A stretch of DNA of 64,000 nt from Membranipora membranacea (GCA_914767715.1 OU612065.1:39618001-39682000), one strand, 5' to 3'. Positions 1-10,678 are shown, numbered from the stretch's first letter. Translations and numbers: made by a program. Notes: generated by a model not told the origin, from the letters alone.

Positions 1-1822
1 TTGCCAGCAGCTTTTGAATGATTACAATAATTGAATGGCTTTAGTAAGCAAGATTCATCTGTCTTTCCCCAGGTTGTCTTGTTTATCCCTCAGATAATTC
101 TATTCGGTGAAGCAAAGACATGAAAAACATTAGTAATAATGAATTGTTGCTGACAATGAAATTATATATATATATATAAAGACATTTATGGCCATGGCAG
201 TGCCTAAATTTCACTACTATAAACCACTGTGTACTCATTCAATGAAATCAGCTAACAATTTTAATGTTGCCATGTTGATCTTCTGTACCTGAACTACAGT
301 ACTTTGTAGCCAAACCAATGGTTATGAAATTCTCTGGTTTTGTAATGCATGTGCATGCAAGGAAATATGTGGTATATTTTATACCAATGATATCAAGGTC
401 TTATCCTTGGTTTTGCTAAAGATAAATTGTGACATGCTCTTGTATTTTCTTAATTTCCTTCAACTGTTCCTGTCATGTCTTAAAATTAATTAAGGTGAAT
501 TATGTTTTTCAAGTACTACCAATCTAACACATGATGAATAAGGTGTCAGATCTTTGTCTCAGCATGAGTCTCTATTAAGGTGTCATACAGAGCCTTGACT
601 GGCTCGCAAGGTATCACAATGACCATGTCCAATCATTCTTATGTTTTTTTGCAGAAACAAAAATTGCAGCGCACTGCCAGAAGGTTAAGTCATAGATTTA
701 ATTATCATATTTTTTTCTGTTCATCAAATAAATCTGGTTGAGTTTATCCTGCTTTGTAGCAGTACACATATCACAAATATCTAGAATTACTCATAGTCAT
801 TGTTTTTTTTCTTATGATTTTATATGGCCCAATCTATGAGTGCGTATATGTCAAACCTCAACTACAGAACAAAGCTCTGAATTTGCTGAATGCTTCTGTG
901 ATCAAATACGATACCAAAATTTGCAAAATTGATCTACCAAAATCTGCAAAATTGATCTGCTAAATATCATTTTCCCTCCATTACAGAAAACTGTCCAGCT
1001 CTGTATGGGCAGCAGCAGTCAGTTTTATAAAAAAATACCATGGTGAGGGGTTCGTTGATGCAGTCCATAAAATTATTATATAATAACTCTATGGTGCAGC
1101 CTATGTTGCATACTAAGACATAGTATAGGTATTTGGTCCGAACCAACACTTGGGTGTAGTGAGACGTGTGGCAGGTGCTGTATGGGACACTCATGCGGTT
1201 CCTACATCAACAACAACAATGCTGTGTATGCCTTCAGTGCTGTTAGACATTTCCTATACAGCACTTGTCACATGACTTACTGCACCCGTCGCCAGAGACC
1301 GTTTTTTAGCATACTGACTCTCGTGATCTGACTGGGCACGTAGATCACTGATAAACTAGGCTATCATTACCACAAAGAGAATGTCGTAAGGCTAAGTAGG
1401 TATCATGCGTGACTTGAATTTGCGCATGTGCAAGAAAAATGAGTTTAGTTTGGGTTCTGATTGCAACTTTGGAAAGGGGAAATGGGATATCCCCTGCATA
1501 AACTGTCTATCAAAGTCAGCTAATAATGACAAGAGATGACAACTATCAATAACAAATCCGCACGCTTTTGGGAGTATGTCACCAGAGCAGGTAGCCAATC
1601 AGATGGCTTCGGAATTCCAATTTTGCAGAGATCAGCTCATGCCCAGAGCGTATCACAATTTTAATAATTGCAATTCTTATCAGTAAATTGCGCTCAGATT
1701 CAATTGAACAGCATATTTATGCTTTTATTACTTCAAATATCAATTCTGCTGTACCATGTCAATCACACTAAGAGACACATAAGATATTCAAATCTATCTG
1801 ATTTATTTGTCTGAGTACGTAC
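1..1822. other. Left flank, no recognisable gene
   Basis: AT-rich DNA with only short open frames that match no family I know. A short TA dinucleotide run lies near 166-178. It sits 3' of the lectin gene on the minus strand, so it could hold the last C-type lectin exon and the 3' UTR. I looked for a third lectin exon (WND motif, final Cys) and did not find one. Confidence 0.5.
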
Positions 1823-1923
1823 CGTCATAAGGCAGCACATCTCCCTTTATCGTCACAAATGTACCCTCCGTTTGTCTGTCTTCCAAACCGATCCAAAATT
1901 TATTTCCAACTGCCTCATACAAG
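1823..1923 (-). CDS. C-type lectin domain, second exon of mosaic lectin
   Basis: This internal exon continues the C-type lectin fold: the translation has FWIGLEDRQTEGTF, the classic WIGL motif of the family's beta-2 strand. It starts after a CAG acceptor (minus-strand ...TCCGCAG) and ends at a GTACGT donor. It enters in phase 2, which matches the phase of the exon at 2251-2374. C-type lectin domains bind sugars or proteins, usually outside the cell. The calcium-site motifs (EPN/QPD and WND) would lie in a later exon that I could not find, so sugar specificity is unknown. Confidence 0.72.
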
Positions 1924-2250
1924 CTGCGGAATAGAAAGAACAGACAGGAACTTTTTTGAGTTGGTGGCACTGAAGAGCCTCTCATTTATTGTTATTCTAA
2001 GCTCCTTTTTAGAAGTAAGAACTTGTGCTATAAAATCACTCCTAGGATATAACTGACAAATTTTGATGCTCTGTCAACAATCTGGGGATAAATTGGTCAA
2101 ATGAGCTACAATCCTCTATTCTCTAACTAAGAATTGTGAATCTTCTGTGCTCACAAAATGCAGGCATGACCCCCCAAGACTTTCAGTTGATTTTGGTTGG
2201 ATTACCATTCAACTTCAATAAATTGATTGAACAAGATAGTGGGTTCTTAC

Positions 2251-2374
2251 AATTTCATATAAGACCACTCCTCAGCTGTCTCTGGTATTGCCAGCCATCC
2301 ACCATTATCAGCACAATATTGGTAAGCTTCGTCAAAAGTATATTCTCCATTAATGTCGTCGAAAAATTCCTTTT
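2251..2374 (-). CDS. C-type lectin domain, first exon of mosaic lectin
   Basis: The translation has YTFDEAYQYCADNGGWLAIP, which fits the start of a C-type lectin domain: helix 1 with A..YC, then G..LA.P. The Cys is the one that normally pairs near the domain's C-terminus. The exon follows a CTTACAG acceptor, enters in phase 1 and ends in phase 2 at a GTAAGA donor. It lies downstream of the F5/8C exon and upstream of the WIGL exon, so the domain is split by an intron. This is a confident family call; the ligand is unknown. Confidence 0.8.
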
Positions 2375-2949
2375 CTGTAAGAAAGAAAGTGTCACTCAAA
2401 TGTCCTTGCAACATACATAATTGCTCACAAATGAGAGACGTTCTAGAGAGAGAGAGAAAATATTTGAGTGCGGGGCACTACTTTTGTCCAGTGCAATATG
2501 CACAAGCTAAAAGCTAATTATCTAACATTCCGAGTCCAAATAAGAGAGAGTTGTTCTATAATGAACTTTTTTTACACCGATTAATGCAAGATAAGACCAT
2601 GTGTTTGAAAGCAACAACAGAAAATGAATGAATATGAAGGCATGTATCAATGTGTTTAGGTGTATGTATAATAAATGCTTTTTCCGCAAAGAGCACTGTT
2701 GAATTTAGGGAGGGTCAGGGTTTTGTTATGATGCCTGTCTTTAATTGTTACTGAATGTGGGTAATGGTGAAGCAGATGGCTGATGTTCTTTCTTACATTA
2801 TTGACATACTTCAAGCAGTATCTGTCCAAGGAGTTAAAGTCCAAGGAGTTTAACTCCTTGATCTGTCAAAGTAAACGCTAGGTTCTGTTAAACTCATTGC
2901 CGAAATCACGGCTAAAACAAAAAAACAATCCAAATATCAAGCTCTAACC

Positions 2950-3147
2950 CTGTACCAATATTGATATTGAAGAAATGAACACCCCTAATAGTACAGTTCT
3001 GTCCAAGATCCATCATCCAATATGGCTGCCTCTCTGAGTTTGTTCTCATTGTGCTGTCGTAGTTACTAGCAATACCATCGTTTCCGATGTGTGATCCGTG
3101 CAGATCAACATTATTGTATGACACCGAAGATGCGGTGCTTGTCTTTC
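2950..3147 (-). CDS. F5/8 type C (fucolectin-like) domain exon of mosaic lectin
   Basis: Joined to the end of the preceding exon, the start reads NLAIGKTSTASS, the standard opening of F5/8C/fucolectin domains. It is followed by an acidic, variable loop and PYWMMDLG, the conserved W..DLG strand, then the V.FFNI strand. These jelly-roll domains bind fucose or other glycans, or phospholipid. The exon starts after a TTACAG acceptor in phase 1. The donor is uncertain: GTACAG near 2960 and GTTAGA near 2948 are both possible. The C-terminal part of the domain must be in further sequence that I did not resolve. Confidence 0.75.
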
Positions 3148-3456
3148 CTGTAATTATCCAAACAATGCAGTTATTTGGATGAGTTTTCCCTAATAGTTCC
3201 TGTAAACTGGTCATTACACCTTGAACCAAGAATTTCATCATGGAAATACAAATAGCTTTCCTGTATTTGCATATTCAATCACCAATTTCAAATCCTTGTT
3301 ATTGAATTATGTAGTTTCATAGTTTTTGTCTTGTTCATTTCTTTGGTTAGCATATGAAAAGTGACTATAGCCGAAAAAGTTGAATCCAAAACATTCCCAT
3401 GAATCAAATTTTTCCTGATGTTCTTACCAAGCCTTTCTCACCTGACAATAACTTAC

Positions 3457-3744
3457 CTATCGCTAAATTACTATCAATGTCAACAAGATATATCAGACTA
3501 TCACCATAACCAGGTGTCCTAGTTAGCTCATAGTTTGAGGAGTAGTTCAGTAAGTGACAACCTCCTTGTGAGGGTAGGAAGTGGAATCCAAAACAGCCCG
3601 GAGTAGAGAAACATCTGTCTGCACAGTCGCTAAGATTGAGCTGCTCATATGTCACAAAGTAATTCATATCACCCACACTGTCAACATTGTGGATAACAAG
3701 CAGCTGATGGTGAGTTGCGTTTTCATGTGAGATCTCCTCAGGAA
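3457..3744 (-). CDS. PAN/apple domain exon (second) of mosaic lectin
   Basis: The translation contains LSDCADRCFSTPGCFGFHF followed by GGCHLL, the cysteine pattern of PAN/apple modules (C..C...CxxFxF...C.L). These modules bind proteins or carbohydrates in extracellular proteins. The acceptor is TTTTGCAG and the donor is GTAAGT; both ends are phase 1, so the module is a symmetrical exon. Its last residues, NLAIG, form the start of the next F5/8C domain, which links the two exons. An overlapping short plus-strand frame at 3715-3903 is a shadow. Confidence 0.78.
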
Positions 3745-3965
3745 CTGCAAAATACAAACAATTTGTATAAATTTGCTGTGGTACATGAAAGCATCAAATA
3801 TATGGATTCTACAAATCATGTAAAAAAGCAAATCATGTATTATGACACTCTGGTCCAGATAGTTGTCCCCTCCCTCAGGATTGAGCAATATAATCATAAA
3901 TAGCTTCCAGAAAAGTTTTAGAACATAAGAATTCACTAGGATCCACACAGGAAAAATATAATTAC

Positions 3966-4197
3966 CTTTCATAAATGCACCCGATTCACTGTTCCCTGCA
4001 TATTGGTAGGTCTTGTACAGAATACATCCTGCGATCAGACTCTCATTGCTTTGTGAAAATGACACACAGTCGTTTTGACGAGAGCAAATGTAGCCACAGA
4101 GTTCTATTTGCACCACATTAGCCTGCATATGTAGTCCACTCATAGGGACAAACCTTGTTCTTGTACTGGAGTTGTCACAAGCAATCAATGTCAAGAC
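3966..4197 (-). CDS. PAN/apple-like domain exon (first) of mosaic lectin
   Basis: The translation holds CGYICSRQNDCVSFSQ and then GCILYK, the same C..IC....CxxFxx...C.LY spacing as PAN modules. The exon lies between a CAG acceptor at 4198-4200 and a phase 1 GTAAT donor, with a start in the same phase class as the next exon. No signal-peptide exon was found upstream (4198-5024), so the N-terminus is missing from this annotation. The resulting order, PAN-PAN-F5/8C-C-type lectin, suggests a secreted or cell-surface recognition protein. That role is inference. Confidence 0.7.
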
Positions 4198-5024
4198 CTG
4201 GATAGATATTATAAGGGCCGTTAAGATACTTTATTTAAATAGAAGACTCACCCTACAGCAACAACATAGTTATTGATCTCTTATTATTGTTTTCAATGAT
4301 TCAGGATGCACATGCCTAACTCTCAGCAGGGTTGGTAACTTTAGGCAGAGTTAAAGGTCAACGCTATGGTGAATATCATTTGTTGTTCCAGAAAATTGAA
4401 GAAAAAATCTTTATTCTACTGATGTGTATTTCTAATTTGTATACTAGAACTCTTTTGATCTTTAGTTTGATTTTGTACCAAAATATCTCTATTATTAATA
4501 AGTCTGTTTCAATAATTTTACGCCAAGTGATGCCCGGCATGATAAGTTGTATCTTGTTACTGTTTCGGTGTTTGGTGAGGCCATCTGGATCCTAAAAGCT
4601 GGAAATCAAATAGGAAAAACGTAAAATATGAAAACTTAATTGCTTAGTAATGTCAACTGTTTTGGTAATTTACATTATCAATAAGTCTAAATCTCAATCT
4701 AAATGAAGATCTGAATGAACTTATCACAGTATCCCCGATATGTATACAACTTACTGTATATAATGCTGTACTATATAAAATTCCTTGCGCAAGAAAGTTG
4801 TACATGCAGTCCATGGCGTGTTATGTCAGTAAGTGAATGCACTGTAATTTAAATGAAAATGACAAAATCGATGTTGATGCAGTACCCTTAGCACAATGGC
4901 AAAAACCGATAATGCCGAAGTCAAAGGTAGTACTACTGGAATAATTACCATTTTGTAAGAAATGGATTTTTTAGATTAAAATTGTTTGTGTATTTATGAG
5001 TTGGCTTTTCATGGTTAATGAGGC
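4198..5024. other. Intergenic or 5' intron of the lectin gene, nothing recognised
   Basis: AT-rich sequence without a coding exon I can support. The first exon of the lectin gene (signal peptide) would be expected here or further right, but no convincing candidate is visible. Confidence 0.4.
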
Positions 5025-5438
5025 CAGGGGCGTATATTCTAAAAAATTTAACTCACTGACTTTTCAGAGATGAGCATAATAATCGGGCGCAGCCCGATCC
5101 ACACGCCGTAGGCGTGGCGGGGAGGGCGTGGGAGGGGCGCTTAAGCGCCCTCCCACCACGGAAATTTTTGCATATCAGTAGCAAAATAGTGCAAGCAGAG
5201 AGGTATTTCAATAGCTCACTGAGCTGTTGGGTACTTTCAGAAAACAACTCAATAGCAGTAGAAGATTACGGTAAAAATGCTCCAGTTATAAAGCACCCAT
5301 TTGAAAAAAACTGACCTTGATGGGATTCGAACCCACAACAATTTTATTATCAGTGATCATAAAGCGAACGCTCTACACACTGAGCTATTCAGCCACTCAC
5401 GGAAATCCGTGGGCCGTGAGTGGTAATATACGCCACTG
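5025..5438. mobile_element. Short inverted-repeat (hAT-MITE-like) element
   Basis: The ends are 14-bp terminal inverted repeats, CAGGGGCGTATATT at 5025-5038 and its complement with one mismatch at 5425-5438. The CAG-GGCG start resembles hAT-type termini. The interior is rich in short palindromes: GGGCGCTTAAGCGCCC near 5136-5151, CACGCC...GGCGTG near 5100-5118, and CACTCACGG...CCGTGAGTG near 5395-5423. It encodes no transposase. The 8 bp outside each end (5017-5024 and 5439-5446) do not match, because the right side is the first base of the 5S array. Confidence 0.65.
5311..5394 (-). pseudogene. tRNA-like sequence inside the inverted-repeat element
   Basis: On the minus strand an A box (TAGCTCAGTGTGTAGAGC, 5370-5387) and a B box (GTTCGAATCCC, 5321-5331) stand in the right order, with a T stem that pairs (GTGGG/CCCAT). 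The two acceptor halves do not pair, and about 11 extra bases lie between the D and T arms. This therefore looks like a degenerate tRNA or the Pol III head of a SINE, not a working tRNA. Confidence 0.6.
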
Positions 5439-6149
5439 TCTCTTCCATAACATTGTTAGTATGCAACTTACCTTTTTGATTTTATTTGAGGAGGGACTGG
5501 TTGGTTTGGCTGCCAGGTTTCAACCATGCTGCCGGGTTTGATGGCTCATACAAGCATCTTTTAACGGCATTGGACTTTTTGCGGAGACATTGTAGCATGC
5601 TATGAACTCTGTGGCAACAATCATCTTGACGCGACATCACGCTTAGCTCCATTGTTTAACATTCTGTCGGACTAAACGCCGCACTCACAGCGCAGGATTA
5701 AAAGCGCAAGTTGTAAGCTGGCTGCAAGTAGCGGGCTCTGGTAAGTTACTCTTTGGTTTGATTGTGACAGTACCAGCAGTGATCTAAGCACTAGACTGGA
5801 CTGTAGGCCAAGGGAATTACAATGTGACACTCGTGTGTGATCCATCGTACAGCCACAGATATTCTGATTTTATGAAATCTATACCTGTTTAGTTAGCAAA
5901 ATCTGATGTCTGCGGCTGGATTTTGGTAATTATGTGCACATCGACACACTTAACCTAACTAGTGAACACCAGCCATTATCAGGATTACAGCCTAAAAGTC
6001 ATAATTTGTGTTGTCAATAACAATAGCCTATAATGGCTGCTGCAATTTTCCAATTTCGATAGCTCTCCTACTGGTTATCATTTCTTGAGTATTGACCAAA
6101 AGTGATAGCAATGCAGCACCGGTCTAGCATCTTTTCCGGCATCCTCTTC

Positions 6150-6223
6150 TTGGCATGGGGGACAAACCTCTGATAGTACCAGCGATCCCCTACGCTGAGC
6201 TTCTCAAGGATCGCTGCTGCCAA
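6150..6223. ncRNA. Candidate structured element in the 5S spacer (first of 35 copies)
   Basis: Three nested stems can be read directly. TTGGCA (6150-6155) pairs with TGCCAA (6218-6223). CAGCGATCC (6180-6188) pairs perfectly with GGATCGCTG (6208-6216). TGAG-CTT-CTCA (6196-6206) forms the tip. Nested perfect stems of this kind are unusual for random spacer and suggest a small RNA or a protein-binding cruciform, on either strand. I could not match it to U1, U2, U4, U5, U6, U7, Y, vault or spliced-leader RNA, and no clear Sm site or Pol III boxes adjoin it. It recurs in each unit about 265 bp downstream of the 5S gene. Confidence 0.25.
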
Positions 6224-6347
6224 ATTAAAATGGGGATTGACACAAAACGCAGAATTTTCCTGAATTTATCTTCTCAAAAATTGCACTTTTCGTCTTCTTT
6301 TTCGTCGCAATACACAAGCTTGCATATTCTGCCGTTTAGGAATAATT

Positions 6348-6378
6348 GGGGGGGGGGGGCGAAGAAGGGGGGGGGGGG
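6348..6378 (+). repeat. Paired G-homopolymer tracts in the spacer (unit 1)
   Basis: Two runs of G (12 and 12 here) are separated by CGAAGAA. The same arrangement occurs in all 35 units with run lengths of roughly 8 to 14, the main source of unit-length polymorphism. The G-rich strand is opposite the 5S coding strand and could form quadruplexes. Homopolymer counts may partly reflect sequencing error. Confidence 0.9.
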
Positions 6379-6484
6379 TGTTGTGCTGAGCTGATCCCCA
6401 AAAATTCACTTCACGCAGCTCATATTGATGGTAGAGCGAAGAATATAACATGTTGTTTTTATGTTGTAAAAGTGGAAAAGAATC

Positions 6485-6488
6485 AAAA
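6485..6488 (-). terminator. Pol III T-run terminator of 5S copy 1
   Basis: The RNA-like strand reads GTAGAC followed by TTTT immediately at the 3' end of the 5S gene, the standard Pol III stop signal. It is present in the same place in every unit. Confidence 0.85.
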
Positions 6489-6606
6489 GTCTACAGCACC
6501 CAGTATTCCCAGGCGGTCACCCATCCAAGTACTAACTGGGCTCGACGTTGCTTAGCTTCAGTGATCGGACGAGAACTGGCGTTTTCAACGTGATATGGCC
6601 GTAGAC
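6487..6606 (-). rRNA. 5S rRNA, copy 1
   Basis: A 120-nt gene starting GTCTACGGCCATATCACGTT and ending GGTGCTGTAGACTT, with the universal metazoan 5S core (GAAGCTAAGC, AGTACTTGGATGGGTGACC, GCCTGGGAATAC). The 5' GTCTAC and 3' GTAGAC form helix I. The RNA is a structural part of the large ribosomal subunit, bound by uL18 (L5) and uL5 (L11). This copy is used as the reference for the others. Confidence 0.98.
6510..6558 (-). promoter_or_regulatory. Internal control region of 5S copy 1 (A box, IE, C box)
   Basis: Counting from the RNA 5' end at 6606, the A box (about +49 to +64, AAGCTAAGCAACGTCG), the intermediate element (about +67 to +72) and the C box (about +80 to +97, TGGATGGGTGACCGCCTG) are all present at the standard type 1 Pol III positions. 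TFIIIA binds this region. A TATA-like AT-rich stretch lies about 20-30 bp upstream of the start. Confidence 0.85.
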
Positions 6607-7844
6607 AATTATGGGGATTAATTTTAGCAGTTTTATGCTTGGATGCAGGAATAACTAAACAAGGGCATGCAACTCTTGTTTTGATTTCCATGTTTATAGT
6701 CTTATTCCTAGACATTTTAACTTGTTTCTCTATTTGACAACAGAATCATAGTTCTCCTTCTTCATTATATCTTTCATCTATTATAGAACATATATTTCTC
6801 TTCCATAACATTGTTAGTATGCAACTTACCTTTTTGATTTTATTTGAGGAGGGACTGGTTGGTTTGGCTGCCAGGTTTCAACCATGCTGCCGGGTTTGAT
6901 GGCTCATACAAGCATCTTTTAACGGCATTGGACTTTTTGCGGAGACATTGTAGCATGCTATGAACTCTGTGGCAACAATCATCTTGACGCGACATCACGC
7001 TTAGCTCCATTGTTTAACATTCTGTCGGACTAAACGCCGCACTCACAGCGCAGGATTAAAAGCGCAAGTTGTAAGCTGGCTGCAAGTAGCGGGCTCTGGT
7101 AAGTTACTCTTTGGTTTGATTGTGACAGTACCAGCAGTGATCTAAGCACTAGACTGGACTGTAGGCCAAGGGAATTACAATGTGACACTCGTGTGTGATC
7201 CATCGTACAGCCACAGATATTCTGATTTTATGAAATCTATACCTGTTTAGTTAGCAAAATCTGATGTCTGCGGCTGGATTTTGGTAATTATGTGCACATC
7301 GACACACTTAACCTAACTAGTGAACACCAGCCATTATCAGGATTACAGCCTAAAAGTCATAATTTGTGTTGTCAATAACAATAGCCTATAATGGCTGCTG
7401 CAATTTTCCAATTTCGATAGCTCTCCTACTGGTTATCATTTCTTGAGTATTGACCAAAAGTGATAGCAATGCAGCACCGGTCTAGCATCTTTTCCGGCAT
7501 CCTCTTCTTGGCATGGGGGACAAACCTCTGATAGTACCAGCGATCCCCTACGCTGAGCTTCTCAAGGATCGCTGCTGCCAAATTAAAATGGGGATTGACA
7601 CAAAACGCAGAATTTTCCTGAATTTATCTTCTCAAAAATTGCACTTTTCGTCTTCTTTTTCGTCGCAATACACAAGCTTGCATATTCTGCCGTTTAGGAA
7701 TAATTGGGGGGGGGGGCGAAGAAGGGGGGGGGGGGGTGTTGTGCTGAGCTGATCCCCAAAAATTCACTTCACGCAGCTCATATTGATGGTAGAGCGAAGA
7801 ATATAACATGTTGTTTTTATGTTGTAAAAGTGGAAAAGAATCAA

Positions 7845-7964
7845 AAGTCTACAGCACCCAGTATTCCCAGGCGGTCACCCATCCAAGTACTAACTGGGCT
7901 CGACGTTGCTTAGCTTCAGTGATCGGACGAGAACTGGCGTTTTCAACGTGATATGGCCGTAGAC
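7845..7964 (-). rRNA. 5S rRNA, copy 2
   Basis: No difference from copy 1 seen. Confidence 0.97.
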
Positions 7965-9200
7965 AATTATGGGGATTAATTTTAGCAGTTTTATGCTTGG
8001 ATGCAGGAATAACTAAACAAGGGCATGCAACTCTTGTTTTGATTTCCATGTTTATAGTCTTATTCCTAGACATTTTAACTTGTTTCTCTATTTGACAACA
8101 GAATCATAGTTCTCCTTCTTCATTATATCTTTCATCTATTATAGAACATATATTTCTCTTCCATAACATTGTTAGTATGCAACTTACCTTTTTGATTTTA
8201 TTTGAGGAGGGACTGGTTGGTTTGGCTGCCAGGTTTCAACCATGCTGCCGGGTTTGATGGCTCATACAAGCATCTTTTAACGGCATTGGACTTTTTGCGG
8301 AGACATTGTAGCATGCTATGAACTCTGTGGCAACAATCATCTTGACGCGACATCACGCTTAGCTCCATTGTTTAACATTCTGTCGGACTAAACGCCGCAC
8401 TCACAGCGCAGGATTAAAAGCGCAAGTTGTAAGCTGGCTGCAAGTAGCGGGCTCTGGTAAGTTACTCTTTGGTTTGATTGTGACAGTACCAGCAGTGATC
8501 TAAGCACTAGACTGGACTGTAGGCCAAGGGAATTACAATGTGACACTCGTGTGTGATCCATCGTACAGCCACAGATATTCTGATTTTATGAAATCTATAC
8601 CTGTTTAGTTAGCAAAATCTGATGTCTGCGGCTGGATTTTGGTAATTATGTGCACATCGACACACTTAACCTAACTAGTGAACACCAGCCATTATCAGGA
8701 TTACAGCCTAAAAGTCATAATTTGTGTTGTCAATAACAATAGCCTATAATGGCTGCTGCAATTTTCCAATTTCGATAGCTCTCCTACTGGTTATCATTTC
8801 TTGAGTATTGACCAAAAGTGATAGCAATGCAGCACCGGTCTAGCATCTTTTCCGGCATCCTCTTCTTGGCATGGGGGACAAACCTCTGATAGTACCAGCG
8901 ATCCCCTACGCTGAGCTTCTCAAGGATCGCTGCTGCCAAATTAAAATGGGGATTGACACAAAACGCAGAATTTTCCTGAATTTATCTTCTCAAAAATTGC
9001 ACTTTTCGTCTTCTTTTTCGTCGCAATACACAAGCTTGCATATTCTGCCGTTTAGGAATAATTGGGGGGGGGGGCGAAGAAGGGGGGGGGGGTGTTGTGC
9101 TGAGCTGATCCCCAAAAATTCACTTCACGCAGCTCATATTGATGGTAGAGCGAAGAATATAACATGTTGTTTTTATGTTGTAAAAGTGGAAAAGAATCAA

Positions 9201-9320
9201 AAGTCTACAGCACCCAGTATTCCCAGGCGGTCACCCATCCAAGTACTAACTGGGCTCGACGTTGCTTAGCTTCAGTGATCGGACGAGAACTGGCGTTTTC
9301 AACGTGATATGGCCGTAGAC
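9201..9320 (-). rRNA. 5S rRNA, copy 3
   Basis: No difference from copy 1 seen. Confidence 0.97.
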
Positions 9321-10558
9321 AATTATGGGGATTAATTTTAGCAGTTTTATGCTTGGATGCAGGAATAACTAAACAAGGGCATGCAACTCTTGTTTTGATT
9401 TCCATGTTTATAGTCTTATTCCTAGACATTTTAACTTGTTTCTCTATTTGACAACAGAATCATAGTTCTCCTTCTTCATTATATCTTTCATCTATTATAG
9501 AACATATATTTCTCTTCCATAACATTGTTAGTATGCAACTTACCTTTTTGATTTTATTTGAGGAGGGACTGGTTGGTTTGGCTGCCAGGTTTCAACCATG
9601 CTGCCGGGTTTGATGGCTCATACAAGCATCTTTTAACGGCATTGGACTTTTTGCGGAGACATTGTAGCATGCTATGAACTCTGTGGCAACAATCATCTTG
9701 ACGCGACATCACGCTTAGCTCCATTGTTTAACATTCTGTCGGACTAAACGCCGCACTCACAGCGCAGGATTAAAAGCGCAAGTTGTAAGCTGGCTGCAAG
9801 TAGCGGGCTCTGGTAAGTTACTCTTTGGTTTGATTGTGACAGTACCAGCAGTGATCTAAGCACTAGACTGGACTGTAGGCCAAGGGAATTACAATGTGAC
9901 ACTCGTGTGTGATCCATCGTACAGCCACAGATATTCTGATTTTATGAAATCTATACCTGTTTAGTTAGCAAAATCTGATGTCTGCGGCTGGATTTTGGTA
10001 ATTATGTGCACATCGACACACTTAACCTAACTAGTGAACACCAGCCATTATCAGGATTACAGCCTAAAAGTCATAATTTGTGTTGTCAATAACAATAGCC
10101 TATAATGGCTGCTGCAATTTTCCAATTTCGATAGCTCTCCTACTGGTTATCATTTCTTGAGTATTGACCAAAAGTGATAGCAATGCAGCACCGGTCTAGC
10201 ATCTTTTCCGGCATCCTCTTCTTGGCATGGGGGACAAACCTCTGATAGTACCAGCGATCCCCTACGCTGAGCTTCTCAAGGATCGCTGCTGCCAAATTAA
10301 AATGGGGATTGACACAAAACGCAGAATTTTCCTGAATTTATCTTCTCAAAAATTGCACTTTTCGTCTTCTTTTTCGTCGCAATACACAAGCTTGCATATT
10401 CTGCCGTTTAGGAATAATTGGGGGGGGGGGGGGCGAAGAAGGGGGGGGGGTGTTGTGCTGAGCTGATCCCCAAAAATTCACTTCACGCAGCTCATATTGA
10501 TGGTAGAGCGAAGAATATAACATGTTGTTTTTATGTTGTAAAAGTGGAAAAGAATCAA

Positions 10559-10678
10559 AAGTCTACAGCACCCAGTATTCCCAGGCGGTCACCCATCCAA
10601 GTACTAACTGGGCTCGACGTTGCTTAGCTTCAGTGATCGGACGAGAACTGGCGTTTTCAACGTGATATGGCCGTAGAC
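10559..10678 (-). rRNA. 5S rRNA, copy 4
   Basis: No difference from copy 1 seen. Confidence 0.97.

Noticed and set aside
967-1598. Short minus-strand frames (75 and 68 residues) as further lectin exons
   Set aside because: No C-type lectin motif (WND, EPN, final Cys) and no suitable splice sites in phase.
3715-3903. Plus-strand frame over the lectin gene
   Set aside because: It spans an exon-intron boundary of the well-supported minus-strand PAN exon and has no recognisable motif.
5311-5394. Functional tRNA gene
   Set aside because: A and B boxes are present, but acceptor strands do not pair and the anticodon region is too long.
6150-6223. U1, U2, U4, U5, U6 or U7 snRNA linked to 5S
   Set aside because: I compared the spacer with the known conserved starts, loops and Sm sites of these RNAs and found no match, so only an unnamed structured element is reported.
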